Below the pieces are notes generated by a model. It was not told the origin of the DNA, ran no database searches, and was given only the letters and a program-made list of their open reading frames with translations. Shown piece after piece: positions 1 to 7,989 of a stretch of DNA of 53,672 nucleotides; position 1 is the first letter of the stretch; every line of letters starts with the position of its first letter. The translations under genes were made by a program, and so were the position numbers. The DNA is from Alphaproteobacteria bacterium (GTDB taxonomy: Bacteria > Pseudomonadota > Alphaproteobacteria > Rhodobacterales > Rhodobacteraceae), in the NCBI GenBank assembly GCA_009908505.1, contig JAAAPD010000031.1:1-53672 (forward strand), in the 5' to 3' direction.

Positions 1-807
1 CAGGATGCGGCCGTAATCGGCATCCATGAACGCGTAGGAGCCGCATTGCAGCTCGTTATACACGCCCGAATTGGACTCGAAGTAATAGGAACCGGTGCCG
101 CCGCCACCGACGATGTCGCAGTTCAGCCCCTCGGCCTTCAACGCGTCCACGGCGTCGCGGACCATTTCCACGGCCACGTCGATCCTGGCCTTGCGGTCGG
201 CATAGCTGTCGAGATGCTGCATCGCGCCCTGGTAGGCCTGGAGGCCCGAGAACCGCAGCCCCGGCGCCGCGTCGATCGCCTTGGCGATGTCCAGCACGTC
301 CGGCGTGGTGGTCACGCCGCAGCGCCCTGCGCCGCAGTCGATCTCGACAAGGCATTCGATCTGGGTGCCGTGCTTTTGCGCCGCCGCCGACAGATCGGCC
401 ACATTGGCCAGATCATCGACACAGCAGATCGTGCGCGCGCCCAGCCCCGGCAGCCGCGCCAGCCGGTCGATCTTGGCCGGATCGCGCACTTGGTTGGACA
501 CCAGGATATCGGTGATGCCGCCACGGGCGAAGACCTCGGCCTCGCTGACCTTCTGGCAGCAGACACCGCAGGCGCCCCCAAGCTTTTGCTGCAGGTTCTG
601 GACGTCCACGGACTTGTGCATCTTGCCATGGGTGCGATGGCGCATGCCGTGGGCCTTGGCGTAGTCGCCCATCTTCTTGATGTTGCGTTCCAGCGCATCG
701 AGGTCCAGCACCAGCGCCGGCGTCTGGATATCGGCGGCGTACATGCCCGGCTTGGCGGGGATGTCATAGCCGACTTCATAGGCGTCGAGATTGATCGCGT
801 CTTTCAT
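1..807 (-). CDS. bhcC: beta-hydroxyaspartate aldolase BhcC (partial, C-terminus off window)
   Basis: PLP-dependent D-threonine-aldolase-type enzyme. In the beta-hydroxyaspartate (BHA) cycle it condenses glycine and glyoxylate to (2R,3S)-beta-hydroxyaspartate. The window keeps the first 269 residues; the family is about 385-390 long, so roughly a third is missing past position 1. The N-terminal alanine-racemase-like barrel is visible, with the motif RTHGKMHKS near residues 58-66 whose first Lys (about K62) should bind PLP, and a glycine-rich phosphate loop GGGGTGS near residue 237. The ATG at 807 lies 14 bases after the bhcB stop and has a GGAGAC-like ribosome site. Gene order bhcA-bhcB-bhcC behind bhcR matches the Paracoccus cluster; bhcD should follow beyond the edge. 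The assignment over a generic D-threonine aldolase rests on this context. Confidence 0.9.
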   Translation of the reverse strand, partial: MKDAINLDAYEVGYDIPAKPGMYAADIQTPALVLDLDALERNIKKMGDYAKAHGMRHRTHGKMHKSVDVQNLQQKLGGACGVCCQKVSEAEVFARGGITDILVSNQVRDPAKIDRLARLPGLGARTICCVDDLANVADLSAAAQKHGTQIECLVEIDCGAGRCGVTTTPDVLDIAKAIDAAPGLRFSGLQAYQGAMQHLDSYADRKARIDVAVEMVRDAVDALKAEGLNCDIVGGGGTGSYYFESNSGVYNELQCGSYAFMDADYGRIL

Positions 808-821
808 CCGTCGTCTCCTTG

Positions 822-1790
822 TCAGCCCTCGATCCAGGGCAGGTTGTCCAGGTCCACGTTGCCGCCGGTGACGATGATGCCGACCCGTTTGCCGGCAAAT
901 GCCTCGGGGTACTTCAGCACGCAGGCCAGCGGCACGGCGCTGGAGGGTTCCAGCACAATCCGCAGGTGTTTCCAGGCCAGTTTCATCGCATCCACGATCT
1001 CCTGCTCCGAGGCGGTGAATATCTCGGACACGTGGCGCGACACGAAATGCCAGGTCAGGTCTTTGAGCGGGACTTTCAGCCCGTCCGCGATGGTTTCGGG
1101 GGCGTCATCGGCGATGATGTGACCGGCCCTGAAGCTGCGAAAGGCGTCGTCTGCCTGTTCCGGCTCGGCGGCGATCACGCGGGTTTCCGGCGCCAGCGTC
1201 GACAGCGTCAGGCAGGTGCCCGAGATCATGCCGCCGCCACCGATCGGGGCCACGACCATGTCCAGCCCGTCGGCCTGTTCCATGAATTCGCGCGAACAGG
1301 TGCCCTGGCCCGCGATCACGCGCGGATCGTTGTAGGGATGAACGAAATCGCCGCCGGTCTCGGCCTGCACGCGGGCAAAGGTTGCCTCGCGCGCGGTCGT
1401 CGAGGGATCGCATTCGGTGATCTTGCCGCCATAGCGGCGGACCGTGTCCTTCTTGGCCTGCGGCGCGGTGCGCGGCATGACCACGTTGCAGGGGATGCCC
1501 CGGCGCATCGCGGCATAGGACAGGCAAGAGGCATGGTTGCCCGAGGAATGGGTCGCCACGCCCTTGGCGGCCGCGGCCTCATCCAGCCCGAAGACCGCGT
1601 TGGTCGCGCCGCGCACCTTGAAGGCCCCCGGTTCCTGGAAATTCTCGCATTTGAAGAACAGCCGCGCGCCGGTCCGGTCGTTCAGGTCGTCGGACACGCG
1701 CAAGGGGGTGCGGCGGATATGCGGGGCAATCCGGTCATGGGCGGCAAGCATGTCGTCGTAGGTGGGGATGTCCATGATCGTGTCCTTCAT
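822..1790 (-). CDS. bhcB: beta-hydroxyaspartate dehydratase BhcB
   Basis: Fold-type II PLP lyase of the serine racemase/threonine dehydratase family, 322 residues. In the BHA cycle it dehydrates beta-hydroxyaspartate to iminosuccinate. Visible motifs are FKVRGA with the PLP lysine at about residue 58, the substrate loop SSGNHA near 82-87, the phosphate-binding GGGGM loop near 178, and a C-terminal GGNVD. The start at 1790 overlaps the bhcA stop in a TGATG junction, implying translational coupling; a second in-frame ATG lies five codons on. Biosynthetic threonine dehydratases carry an extra regulatory domain that is absent here. The fold call is certain. The substrate is inferred from the bhcA/bhcC neighbours and from known threo-3-hydroxyaspartate ammonia-lyases of this family. 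Confidence 0.9.
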   Translation of the reverse strand: MKDTIMDIPTYDDMLAAHDRIAPHIRRTPLRVSDDLNDRTGARLFFKCENFQEPGAFKVRGATNAVFGLDEAAAAKGVATHSSGNHASCLSYAAMRRGIPCNVVMPRTAPQAKKDTVRRYGGKITECDPSTTAREATFARVQAETGGDFVHPYNDPRVIAGQGTCSREFMEQADGLDMVVAPIGGGGMISGTCLTLSTLAPETRVIAAEPEQADDAFRSFRAGHIIADDAPETIADGLKVPLKDLTWHFVSRHVSEIFTASEQEIVDAMKLAWKHLRIVLEPSSAVPLACVLKYPEAFAGKRVGIIVTGGNVDLDNLPWIEG

Positions 1791-2980
1791 CAGGCGGCGG
1801 CCTTGCGCGGCGCGGCCGGATGTCCGCGGTAGTAGTCCTGTGCCGCCGCGACGCCCGATCCCAGCGTGATCTGAAGCCCCAGGTCGGCCATGCACATTTC
1901 CGCCGTGGCGATACCCGACAGGGCCATCACGTCGGTCAGCGAGCCCAGGTGCCCGATGCGGAAGACCTTGCCCGCGACCTCGCCCAGGCCCACGCCGAAG
2001 GCTACGCCGTATCTGTCGGCGGCATGGGTGACGATATCAGTGGCGTTGAAACCTACCGGGGTTCGGATGGCGCTGACCGTGTCGGACTGGACCGACGGGT
2101 CGCTCGCGCAAAGCTCAAGCCCCCAGGCCTTGACGGCGACGCGCACGCCCTCGGCGATGCGGTGGTGGCGGGCAAATACATTTTCCAGCCCCTCGTCCAG
2201 CAGCATCCGGCAGGCCTCTTTCAGGCCGCTCATCAGCCCCACGGCGGGGGTGTAGGGGTAGGCATTGCCGGCGTAGCCCTTTGCCATGTCGCGCACGTCG
2301 AAAAACGTGCGGGTCAGGGTGGCGGTTTCGGTTGCCGCCATGGCCCTTGCGCTGAACCCGGTTATGGCAAGGCCGGCCGGCAGCATGAACCCCTTTTGCG
2401 AGCCTGTCACGGCGACATCAACGCCCCAGTCATCAAAGCGGAACTCCATCGACCCGATCGAGGAGACCCCGTCGACGAAAAGAAGCGCCGGGTGCCCGGC
2501 GGCGTCCATCGCGCGGCGGATCGCGCCGATGTCCGAGCGCACGCCCGTCGCGGTCTCGTTATGGGTGGCCAGCACCGCCCGGATCGCGTGTCCGGTATCG
2601 GCGGCCAGTATGTCCTGGTAGCGGTCCGCCGGGATGCCATCGCCCCAAGGCACCTCGACGATCTGCACGTCCAGCCCGTGGCGCTGGCACATGTCGATCC
2701 AGCGATGGCTGAACATGCCGTTGCGCGCGACCAGCACCCTGTCACCGGGCGACAGCGTGTTGGTCAGCGCGGTTTCCCAGCCGCCAGTGCCGGTGGCCGG
2801 AAAGATGAAAACCTCGGCGCTGTCGCTTTGCAGCACCTTGCGCACACCTTCGCGGGCCGGATGCAGAATCTGTCCGAACAGCGGCGAGCGGTGGTCGATC
2901 GTCGGCATGTCGCAGGCCTTGCGCAAATGTTTGGGGATGTTGGTCGGGCCGGGAATGAAGACGGGGTTCTGAAAGCTCAT
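1790..2980 (-). CDS. bhcA: aspartate-glyoxylate aminotransferase BhcA
   Basis: Class V PLP aminotransferase of 396 residues, first enzyme of the BHA cycle. It aminates glyoxylate to glycine using aspartate, which the cycle regenerates. The N-terminus FIPGPTNIP, the TGTGGWE phosphate-loop region near residue 63, the substrate segment FVDGVSSIGS near 168, and the Schiff-base lysine K196 in TGSQKGF are all typical of alanine/serine-glyoxylate aminotransferases. From memory the sequence resembles Paracoccus denitrificans BhcA closely along its whole length. The ATG at 2980 was chosen over the longer frame because upstream codons run through the AT-rich promoter and operator. It is the first gene of the operon, divergent from bhcR. 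Confidence 0.93.
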   Translation of the reverse strand: MSFQNPVFIPGPTNIPKHLRKACDMPTIDHRSPLFGQILHPAREGVRKVLQSDSAEVFIFPATGTGGWETALTNTLSPGDRVLVARNGMFSHRWIDMCQRHGLDVQIVEVPWGDGIPADRYQDILAADTGHAIRAVLATHNETATGVRSDIGAIRRAMDAAGHPALLFVDGVSSIGSMEFRFDDWGVDVAVTGSQKGFMLPAGLAITGFSARAMAATETATLTRTFFDVRDMAKGYAGNAYPYTPAVGLMSGLKEACRMLLDEGLENVFARHHRIAEGVRVAVKAWGLELCASDPSVQSDTVSAIRTPVGFNATDIVTHAADRYGVAFGVGLGEVAGKVFRIGHLGSLTDVMALSGIATAEMCMADLGLQITLGSGVAAAQDYYRGHPAAPRKAAA

Positions 2981-3039
2981 TGGGATATCCCTTGCAGTGA
3001 TGGGGCCAGCATAGGGGGGGCAAGCCGCGGGGAAAATTT

Positions 3040-3060
3040 TTTTGAAATGATTTTTCAAAA
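3040..3060. promoter_or_regulatory. palindromic operator between bhcR and bhcA
   Basis: A perfect inverted repeat, TTTTGAAA, five-base spacer, TTTCAAAA, lies 60 bases before the bhcA start in an AT-rich pocket of an otherwise GC-rich region. IclR-family regulators bind short palindromes of this kind, and BhcR of Paracoccus is known to bind the bhcR-bhcA intergenic region and to respond to glyoxylate. That this exact repeat is the BhcR site is inferred. Confidence 0.6.
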
Positions 3061-3142
3061 CTGGGGCGTTCAGGAAAATCATTTATTGTCATGAACTTGC
3101 GTTTTTCATATTGTAAAAATTGATTTCAGAAAGGAGCGCCGG

Positions 3143-3973
3143 ATGTCCCAAGCCAAGGATTCGCACCTGCGCCGCGCCCGGGGCCGCCCGCGGGACTGGC
3201 ACGACAAGACCGAACAGAACACGATCAAGTCGCTGGACCGCGCGATGGAGGTGTTCGCCTTCCTGAGCCGCACCGGCGGCCTGTCACTTTCGGCCCTGGC
3301 CGAGGAAACCGGCCAATCCCCCGCCACGGTCTATCGCATCCTTGTCACGCTGGAAGGGCGCGGACTGGTGGAATTCGATGCGTCCGAACAGGTCTGGCAT
3401 ATCGGGCCGGCCGCCTTCGTGATCGGCGCGCGGTTCCTGCGCCGCACCAGCCTCGTGGATCGGGCCCGCCCGGTCATGCGCGCGCTGATGGAGCAAACCG
3501 GCGAAACCGCGAACCTTGGAATCGAGAAGGAGGGCGCGGTGCTGTTCCTCGGCCAAGTCGAGACCAACGCGACGATCCGCGCCTTCTTTCCGCCGGGCAC
3601 GCTGTCGGAAATGCATGCCTCGGGCATCGGCAAGGCGCTCCTGGCGCATATGGATGATCGGCGGCTGGGCCGGGTGCTGGGCGGCGGACCTTTGCAGGCC
3701 TTCACCGGCCAGAGCATCACCGACTTGGTGGGGCTGGACGCGGACCTGGCCCGGATACGCGCGCGCGGCTACGCCGTGGACAACGAGGAAAAGACCGATG
3801 GCATGCGCTGCATCGCGGCCCCGGTCTTCGACATGACGGGCGAGGCGGTGGCAGGCATTTCCGTATCCGGCCCGACCAGTCGGGTGGGGCTGGACGATAT
3901 CGACCGGCTGTCCGTGCCGGTGATGGATGCGGCCCGCGACCTGACCCGCGCGATCGGCGGGGCGGCGGACTAG
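3143..3973 (+). CDS. bhcR: IclR-family regulator of the BHA cycle, BhcR
   Basis: IclR-type transcription factor of 276 residues. A basic N-terminal extension precedes the winged helix-turn-helix (about residues 30-90, with LSLSALAEETGQSPATVYR). The IclR effector domain follows from about 105, with the characteristic HASGIGKALLAH segment. The AGAAAGGAG ribosome site sits just before the ATG. It is divergent from bhcABC. The Paracoccus orthologue is a glyoxylate-responsive activator of the BHA operon, so the same role is inferred here. Its stop codon overlaps the stop region of the convergent ureidoglycine aminohydrolase by four bases, so no terminator can separate them. Confidence 0.88.
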   Translation: MSQAKDSHLRRARGRPRDWHDKTEQNTIKSLDRAMEVFAFLSRTGGLSLSALAEETGQSPATVYRILVTLEGRGLVEFDASEQVWHIGPAAFVIGARFLRRTSLVDRARPVMRALMEQTGETANLGIEKEGAVLFLGQVETNATIRAFFPPGTLSEMHASGIGKALLAHMDDRRLGRVLGGGPLQAFTGQSITDLVGLDADLARIRARGYAVDNEEKTDGMRCIAAPVFDMTGEAVAGISVSGPTSRVGLDDIDRLSVPVMDAARDLTRAIGGAAD

Positions 3974-4788
3974 CGCAAGGGCATGTGCCGGTTCACGTCC
4001 TTGTAGAGTAGGTAGCGGAACCGACCCGGCCCACCGGCATAGCAGGCCTGCGGGCAAAAGGCGCGCAACCACATGAAATCGCCGGCCTCGACCTCGACCC
4101 AATCGGTGTTCAGCCGATAGGCCGCCTTGCCTTCCAGCACGTAGAGCCCGTGTTCCATCACGTGGGTTTCAAGGAAGGGGATCACCGCGCCGGGCTCGAA
4201 GGTGACGATGGTCACATGCATGTCGTGGCGCATGTCGGCGGGGTCCACGAAACGGGTGGTGGCCCATTTGCCCTCGGTGCCGGGCATCGAGCTGGGGGCG
4301 ATGTCGTTCTCGTTCAGGATCAGAACATCCGGGGCGCCCAGCCCTTCGACCGCCTGGTAGGCCTTGCGGATCCAGTGAAAGCGTAGCGGCACGTCGCCCT
4401 TGTTGCGCAGGGTCCACTCGGCGGCGGGGGGTAGGTAGGCATAGCCGCCGGGGGTCAGTTCATGGGTCGCGCCGTTCACTGTCAGTGTCGCCGCACCTTC
4501 GAGCACGAACAGCACCGCCTCGGCGCCTGGGTCGGTTTCGGGCCGGCCCGAGCCGCCGCCCGGCTGCACTTCCATGATGTATTGCGAAAAGGTCTCCGCG
4601 AAACCCGACAGCGGCCGCGCCAGCACCCAGGCGCGGGTCTCGTCCCAGAAAGGCAGGAAGCTGGTCACGATATCGCGCATCGTGCCGCGAGGGATCACCG
4701 CGTAGGCCTCGGTAAAGACGGCGCGGTCGGTCAGCAGCTGGTCCTGGCCCGGATGGCCCCCCTTGGGCGCGTAATAGCTATTGGTCAT
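3970..4788 (-). CDS. (S)-ureidoglycine aminohydrolase
   Basis: Bicupin enzyme of 272 residues matching the UGHase (AllE/YlbA) family, which converts (S)-ureidoglycine to (S)-ureidoglycolate and ammonia late in allantoin breakdown. The N-terminal YYAPKGGHPGQDQLL and TEAYAVIPRGTM are family signatures. The second cupin carries the Mn-site pattern ETHVMEHGLYVLEG, and a Gln follows in PQACYAGG. Ureidoglycolate is then split to glyoxylate and urea, so the enzyme feeds the metabolite consumed by the flanking bhc and glcB genes. No other allantoin gene is visible in the window. It lies downstream of glcB on the same strand but behind a strong terminator, so it probably has its own promoter in 4789-4910. 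Confidence 0.88.
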   Translation of the reverse strand: MTNSYYAPKGGHPGQDQLLTDRAVFTEAYAVIPRGTMRDIVTSFLPFWDETRAWVLARPLSGFAETFSQYIMEVQPGGGSGRPETDPGAEAVLFVLEGAATLTVNGATHELTPGGYAYLPPAAEWTLRNKGDVPLRFHWIRKAYQAVEGLGAPDVLILNENDIAPSSMPGTEGKWATTRFVDPADMRHDMHVTIVTFEPGAVIPFLETHVMEHGLYVLEGKAAYRLNTDWVEVEAGDFMWLRAFCPQACYAGGPGRFRYLLYKDVNRHMPLR

Positions 4789-4920
4789 GGAGGCTCCTGG
4801 AACCGGGTGGATGCGTTCTCGAAATATGCGGCGCAGGGGCGCCTAAAACCACAGGGAAGGGGCGAATAGGACTTATCGGTCCGGTTTGAAAATTCCCGCC
4901 ATTGCCCCGGTTGTAAAGAA

Positions 4921-4944
4921 AAACGGCGGGTTGCCCCGCCGTTT
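4921..4944 (-). terminator. Rho-independent terminator of glcB
   Basis: Read on the minus strand just after the glcB stop, AAACGGCGGG, loop GCAA, CCCGCCGTTT forms a perfect ten-pair stem. It runs into a T-rich tail (TTCTTT) at about 4913-4920. It separates glcB from the ureidoglycine aminohydrolase gene. Confidence 0.88.
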
Positions 4945-4949
4945 CACAC

Positions 4950-7106
4950 CTAATCCCGCGCCTTGAGTTCCAGCCGCCGCCGGTGCAGCACCGGCTCGGT
5001 ATAGCCCGAGGGCTGTTCACGGCCCAGAAACACCAGATCGCATGCCGCCTGGAAGGCGATGCCGTCGAAACCGGGCGCCATGGGGCGGTAAAACGGATCG
5101 CCCGCGTTCTGCCGGTCCACGACGCGTGCCATGTTCTGCATGATCTCCATGACCTCTTCCTGCCCGATCACGTCGTGATGCAGCCAGTTGGCGATATGCT
5201 GCGCCGAGATGCGGCAGGTCGCGCGATCTTCCATCAGACCGACATCGTTGATGTCCGGCACCTTGGAACAGCCCACGCCCTGGTCGATCCAGCGCACGAC
5301 ATAGCCCAGGATGCCCTGGGCGTTGTTTTCGACCTCGCGGCGGATCTGGTCCTTGGTCCATTTGCGGTACGAGGCCAGCGGGATGTCCAGCAGCGCCTCG
5401 ACATAGGCGCGGCGCCCGCCCTTGGCCAGCTGGTCCTGCACTGCCATCACGTCGACCTTGTGATAATGGGTCGCATGCAGCGTGGCCGCGGTGGGCGAGG
5501 GCACCCAGGCGCAATTGGCCCCGGCGCGGGGATGTTCGATCTTCTGTTCCAGCATCGCGGCCATCTTGTCGGGCACCGCCCACATGCCCTTGCCGATCTG
5601 CGCCTTGCCGGACAGGCCGCATTCCAGCCCGATATCGACGTTCTGGTTTTCATAGGCGGTGATCCAACCCTTGCGCTTGATGAAATCCTTGCGGCTGAAG
5701 GGGCCGGCCTCCATCGAGGTGTGGATCTCGTCGCCGGTGCGGTCGAGGAACCCGGTATTGATGAAGCAGACCCGGTGTTTCGCGGCGCGGATACATTCCT
5801 TGAGGTTCACGCTGGTGCGGCGTTCCTCGTCCATGATGCCCAGCTTGACGGTGTAGCGGGGCAGGCCCAGCACGTCTTCGACCTTGGTGAAGATCGCGTC
5901 CGAAAAGGCGACCTCTTCGGGGCCGTGCATCTTGGGCTTGACCACGTAGACCGACCCGGCGACCGAGTTGCGCGGGCCGCTGGTCTTCTTGAGGTCGTGC
6001 ATGGCGATGAGGACGGTGAACATCGCGTCCATCATGCCTTCGAAGATCTCGTTGCCGTCGCGGTCATGAATGGCCGGGTTGGTCATCAGGTGGCCGACAT
6101 TGCGCACCAGCAGAAGCGCGCGGCCCTTGAGCGTCAGGTCAGATCCGTCCGGGGCGGTATAGGTGCGGTCGGGGTTGAGACGGCGGGTCATGGCCTTGCC
6201 GCCCTTCTCGAAGGTCTCTTTGAGGTCGCCCTGCATCAGGCCCAGCCAGTTGGCATAGGCCAGCACCTTGTCCTCGGCATCGACGCAGGCGACGGAATCC
6301 TCGCAATCGATGATGGCGGACATCGCCGATTCCAGCCGGATATCGGCCAGCCCCGAGGGGGTCGTCTTGCCGATCGGGTGGCTGGAGTCGAAGACCAGTT
6401 CGACGTGCAGACCGTTGTTGCGCAACAGCACGGTGTCCGGCGCGTCGGCCGGGCCGGTGTAGCCCGCGAAGGCCTCGGGCAAGATCAGGGCGGCGCCGTC
6501 GATCTTCAGCGCGCCGTTCTCGACGCTGTAGCGGCTCGCCTTGGCGTGGCTCGTGTCGGTGATCGGGAAGACCTCGTCCAGGAAGACGGCGGCCCGGGCC
6601 ACGACGCGCGCGCCGCGCCCGTCGTCGAACCCGCCGGCGGGCGGTGCGCTGCCCATGGCATCGGTGCCGTACAGCCCGTCATAGAAGCTGCCCCAGCGGG
6701 CATTCGCGGCGTTCAGCACGAAGCGCGCATTGGTCGCGGGCACCACCAGCTGAGGGCCGGGGACCGTGGCGATCTCGGGGTCGGTGTTCTCGGTCTCGAT
6801 CTCGAAATCCTCGCCCTCGGGGACGAGATAGCCAATTTCCTGCAGAAAGGCCTTGTAGGCGATGCGGTCATGCGGCGCGTCGCGGTTCGCCTTGTGCCAG
6901 TCGTCGACCTGGCTCTGGATCAGGTCGCGCTTGTCCAGCAGGGCGCGGTTGCGCGAGCCGAAATCGTACACCAGTTCCGACAGCCCGGACCATAGCTGGT
7001 CGGCGGAAACGGACAGGCCGGGCAGGACCCGTGTTTCGATGAATTGCATCAGGCCCGTGTCGATTCGCAGGCCTTCGATTTCCGTCATCTGGGTGGTTTT
7101 TGACAT
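4950..7106 (-). CDS. glcB: malate synthase G
   Basis: Cytosolic malate synthase of 718 residues (E. coli GlcB is 723). It condenses glyoxylate with acetyl-CoA to malate. The full G-type architecture is present: [12 protein letters not shown] with the catalytic Arg at about 335, [45 protein letters not shown], the CSKVPDI segment, and [10 protein letters not shown] supplying the catalytic Asp. Standing between the cyd locus and the bhc cluster, it offers a second way to assimilate glyoxylate beside the BHA cycle. BHA-cycle bacteria are reported to use both routes. It is followed by its own terminator. A second ATG seven codons in is a possible alternative start. Confidence 0.96.
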   Translation of the reverse strand: MSKTTQMTEIEGLRIDTGLMQFIETRVLPGLSVSADQLWSGLSELVYDFGSRNRALLDKRDLIQSQVDDWHKANRDAPHDRIAYKAFLQEIGYLVPEGEDFEIETENTDPEIATVPGPQLVVPATNARFVLNAANARWGSFYDGLYGTDAMGSAPPAGGFDDGRGARVVARAAVFLDEVFPITDTSHAKASRYSVENGALKIDGAALILPEAFAGYTGPADAPDTVLLRNNGLHVELVFDSSHPIGKTTPSGLADIRLESAMSAIIDCEDSVACVDAEDKVLAYANWLGLMQGDLKETFEKGGKAMTRRLNPDRTYTAPDGSDLTLKGRALLLVRNVGHLMTNPAIHDRDGNEIFEGMMDAMFTVLIAMHDLKKTSGPRNSVAGSVYVVKPKMHGPEEVAFSDAIFTKVEDVLGLPRYTVKLGIMDEERRTSVNLKECIRAAKHRVCFINTGFLDRTGDEIHTSMEAGPFSRKDFIKRKGWITAYENQNVDIGLECGLSGKAQIGKGMWAVPDKMAAMLEQKIEHPRAGANCAWVPSPTAATLHATHYHKVDVMAVQDQLAKGGRRAYVEALLDIPLASYRKWTKDQIRREVENNAQGILGYVVRWIDQGVGCSKVPDINDVGLMEDRATCRISAQHIANWLHHDVIGQEEVMEIMQNMARVVDRQNAGDPFYRPMAPGFDGIAFQAACDLVFLGREQPSGYTEPVLHRRRLELKARD

Positions 7107-7271
7107 GGTGTTTCCCGCATGGTGGCCGATCGGCGCCGCGGGGGCGGTATACGATCGTGCACAAGGTTGCTCTGGGCGGGAGTCTTAGCAGATCATTCAA
7201 TGCCGGACACGGTGAAATGCGGCGCCATCGTCTTGGAAAGGCAGAGGGTGTTTTCGAATTGGCAATGAAAT

Positions 7272-7299
7272 GGCCCGCGCGCCGGTGGGCGCACGGGCC
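7272..7299 (-). terminator. hairpin after the cyd/DsrE operon
   Basis: On the minus strand, directly after the stop at 7308, GGCCCGTGCGCC and GGCGCGCGGGCC pair with a single mismatch around a four-base loop and are followed by ATTTCATT. The T-run is weak, so efficiency is uncertain. Its position fits the end of the cytochrome bd operon. Confidence 0.6.
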
Positions 7300-7307
7300 T
7301 GGCCTGC

Positions 7308-7745
7308 TCAGTAGCTGGCGATGCGGGCGTTGGGGGCGATCATGGCGGCGGCCATTTCCCCCGGCTTGGCAACGCCGACGCCGTCCATCAGAACCTCGGG
7401 GCCATCGCCGCGCCCGGGCAGGTAGATGGCGCAGACCTCGACCGTGGCGTTCGGCAGTCCGGCGATGCGGGTCAGAAGCGCCTTGGGGCTCATGTCGCGG
7501 GGCGGTTGCCCGGCGGTGGCGCTTTCGGGCGCGTCCTTGAGGGCGATGTCGCCGGCCGGTCCGCACAGCAGGACATGCGGCGCGGCCCCCTGGTCGGCGG
7601 ATTGCAGTGCCAGGACCATGGCCATCAACTGGGTCTGCGGCTCGGGCGCGGTCAGGATCGTCACCAGCGTTTCTGGCGCTTCCTGCGCGTTTGCGGGGGC
7701 GGCCAGGGCGAGCGCCGAACAGGCGGCGAGAACTAGGTTTTTCAT
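7308..7745 (-). CDS. secreted DsrE-like protein linked to cytochrome bd
   Basis: Small protein of 145 residues with a signal peptide (residues 1 to about 21, ending ANA-QEA) and a DsrE/YchN-like fold. The pattern TILTAPEPQTQLMAMVLALQ, HVLLCGPAGDIAL and PKALLTRIAGLPNATVEVCA is typical of periplasmic DsrE relatives. Cytosolic DsrE proteins move sulfur on a conserved Cys; here Cys residues occur in LLCGP and VEVCA. It follows cydX by 88 bases on the same strand and precedes a hairpin, so it is probably the last gene of the cyd operon. A role in copper, heme or sulfur handling for the oxidase is only a guess. The start at 7745 was chosen because it opens the signal peptide. Confidence 0.7.
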   Translation of the reverse strand: MKNLVLAACSALALAAPANAQEAPETLVTILTAPEPQTQLMAMVLALQSADQGAAPHVLLCGPAGDIALKDAPESATAGQPPRDMSPKALLTRIAGLPNATVEVCAIYLPGRGDGPEVLMDGVGVAKPGEMAAAMIAPNARIASY

Positions 7746-7833
7746 GGGATGGTGTCCTTTCTGATTGATCATCGGGGTGGAAGGTCGGGGCACCGGCCCC
7801 GCGGGGCCGATACCGGGTCGGGGGGATCCCCGG

Positions 7834-7974
7834 TCAGGACTTGTCGTGATCGCCCACCGGGCAATCCCCTTCTTCGGCCAGGCAGTTGTCCATCCGCATT
7901 TCAAGCCATATGGCGTTGAGAACGGCGAAGGCGGCGGCCAGCGGCAGGCCCAGAAGCCAGGCGAAATACCACAT
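7834..7974 (-). CDS. cydX: cytochrome bd small subunit CydX
   Basis: A 46-residue protein that conventional ORF length cut-offs miss. It begins MWYFAWLLGLPLAAAF, a single membrane helix, and has the NAIWLE motif found in CydX, followed by a short acidic tail with two Cys residues. CydX is the accessory subunit that stabilises the heme b595/d site of CydAB. The start is 15 bases after the cydB stop with a good AGGAGACC ribosome site, so it is co-translated with cydAB. Its place directly after cydB is the classic one. Confidence 0.93.
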   Translation of the reverse strand: MWYFAWLLGLPLAAAFAVLNAIWLEMRMDNCLAEEGDCPVGDHDKS

Positions 7975-7989
7975 CTTTGAGGTCTCCTT

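Noticed and set aside
4983-6995. Very long open frames antisense to glcB, cydCD, mreB and others (for example 10845-12605 and 46209-48062 on the plus strand).
   Set aside because: They are complementary-strand shadows of GC-rich genes, with His/Gly/Arg/Gln-rich translations, no motifs and no start context.
4950-7106. Malate synthase G seemed to lack the Arg of the NSRTGS segment (here NSVAGS near residues 380-385), suggesting a dead enzyme.
   Set aside because: The catalytic Arg of the family is the one in RNVGHLMT, which is present at about residue 335, and the catalytic Asp region MEDRAT is intact. The change is outside the catalytic pair.
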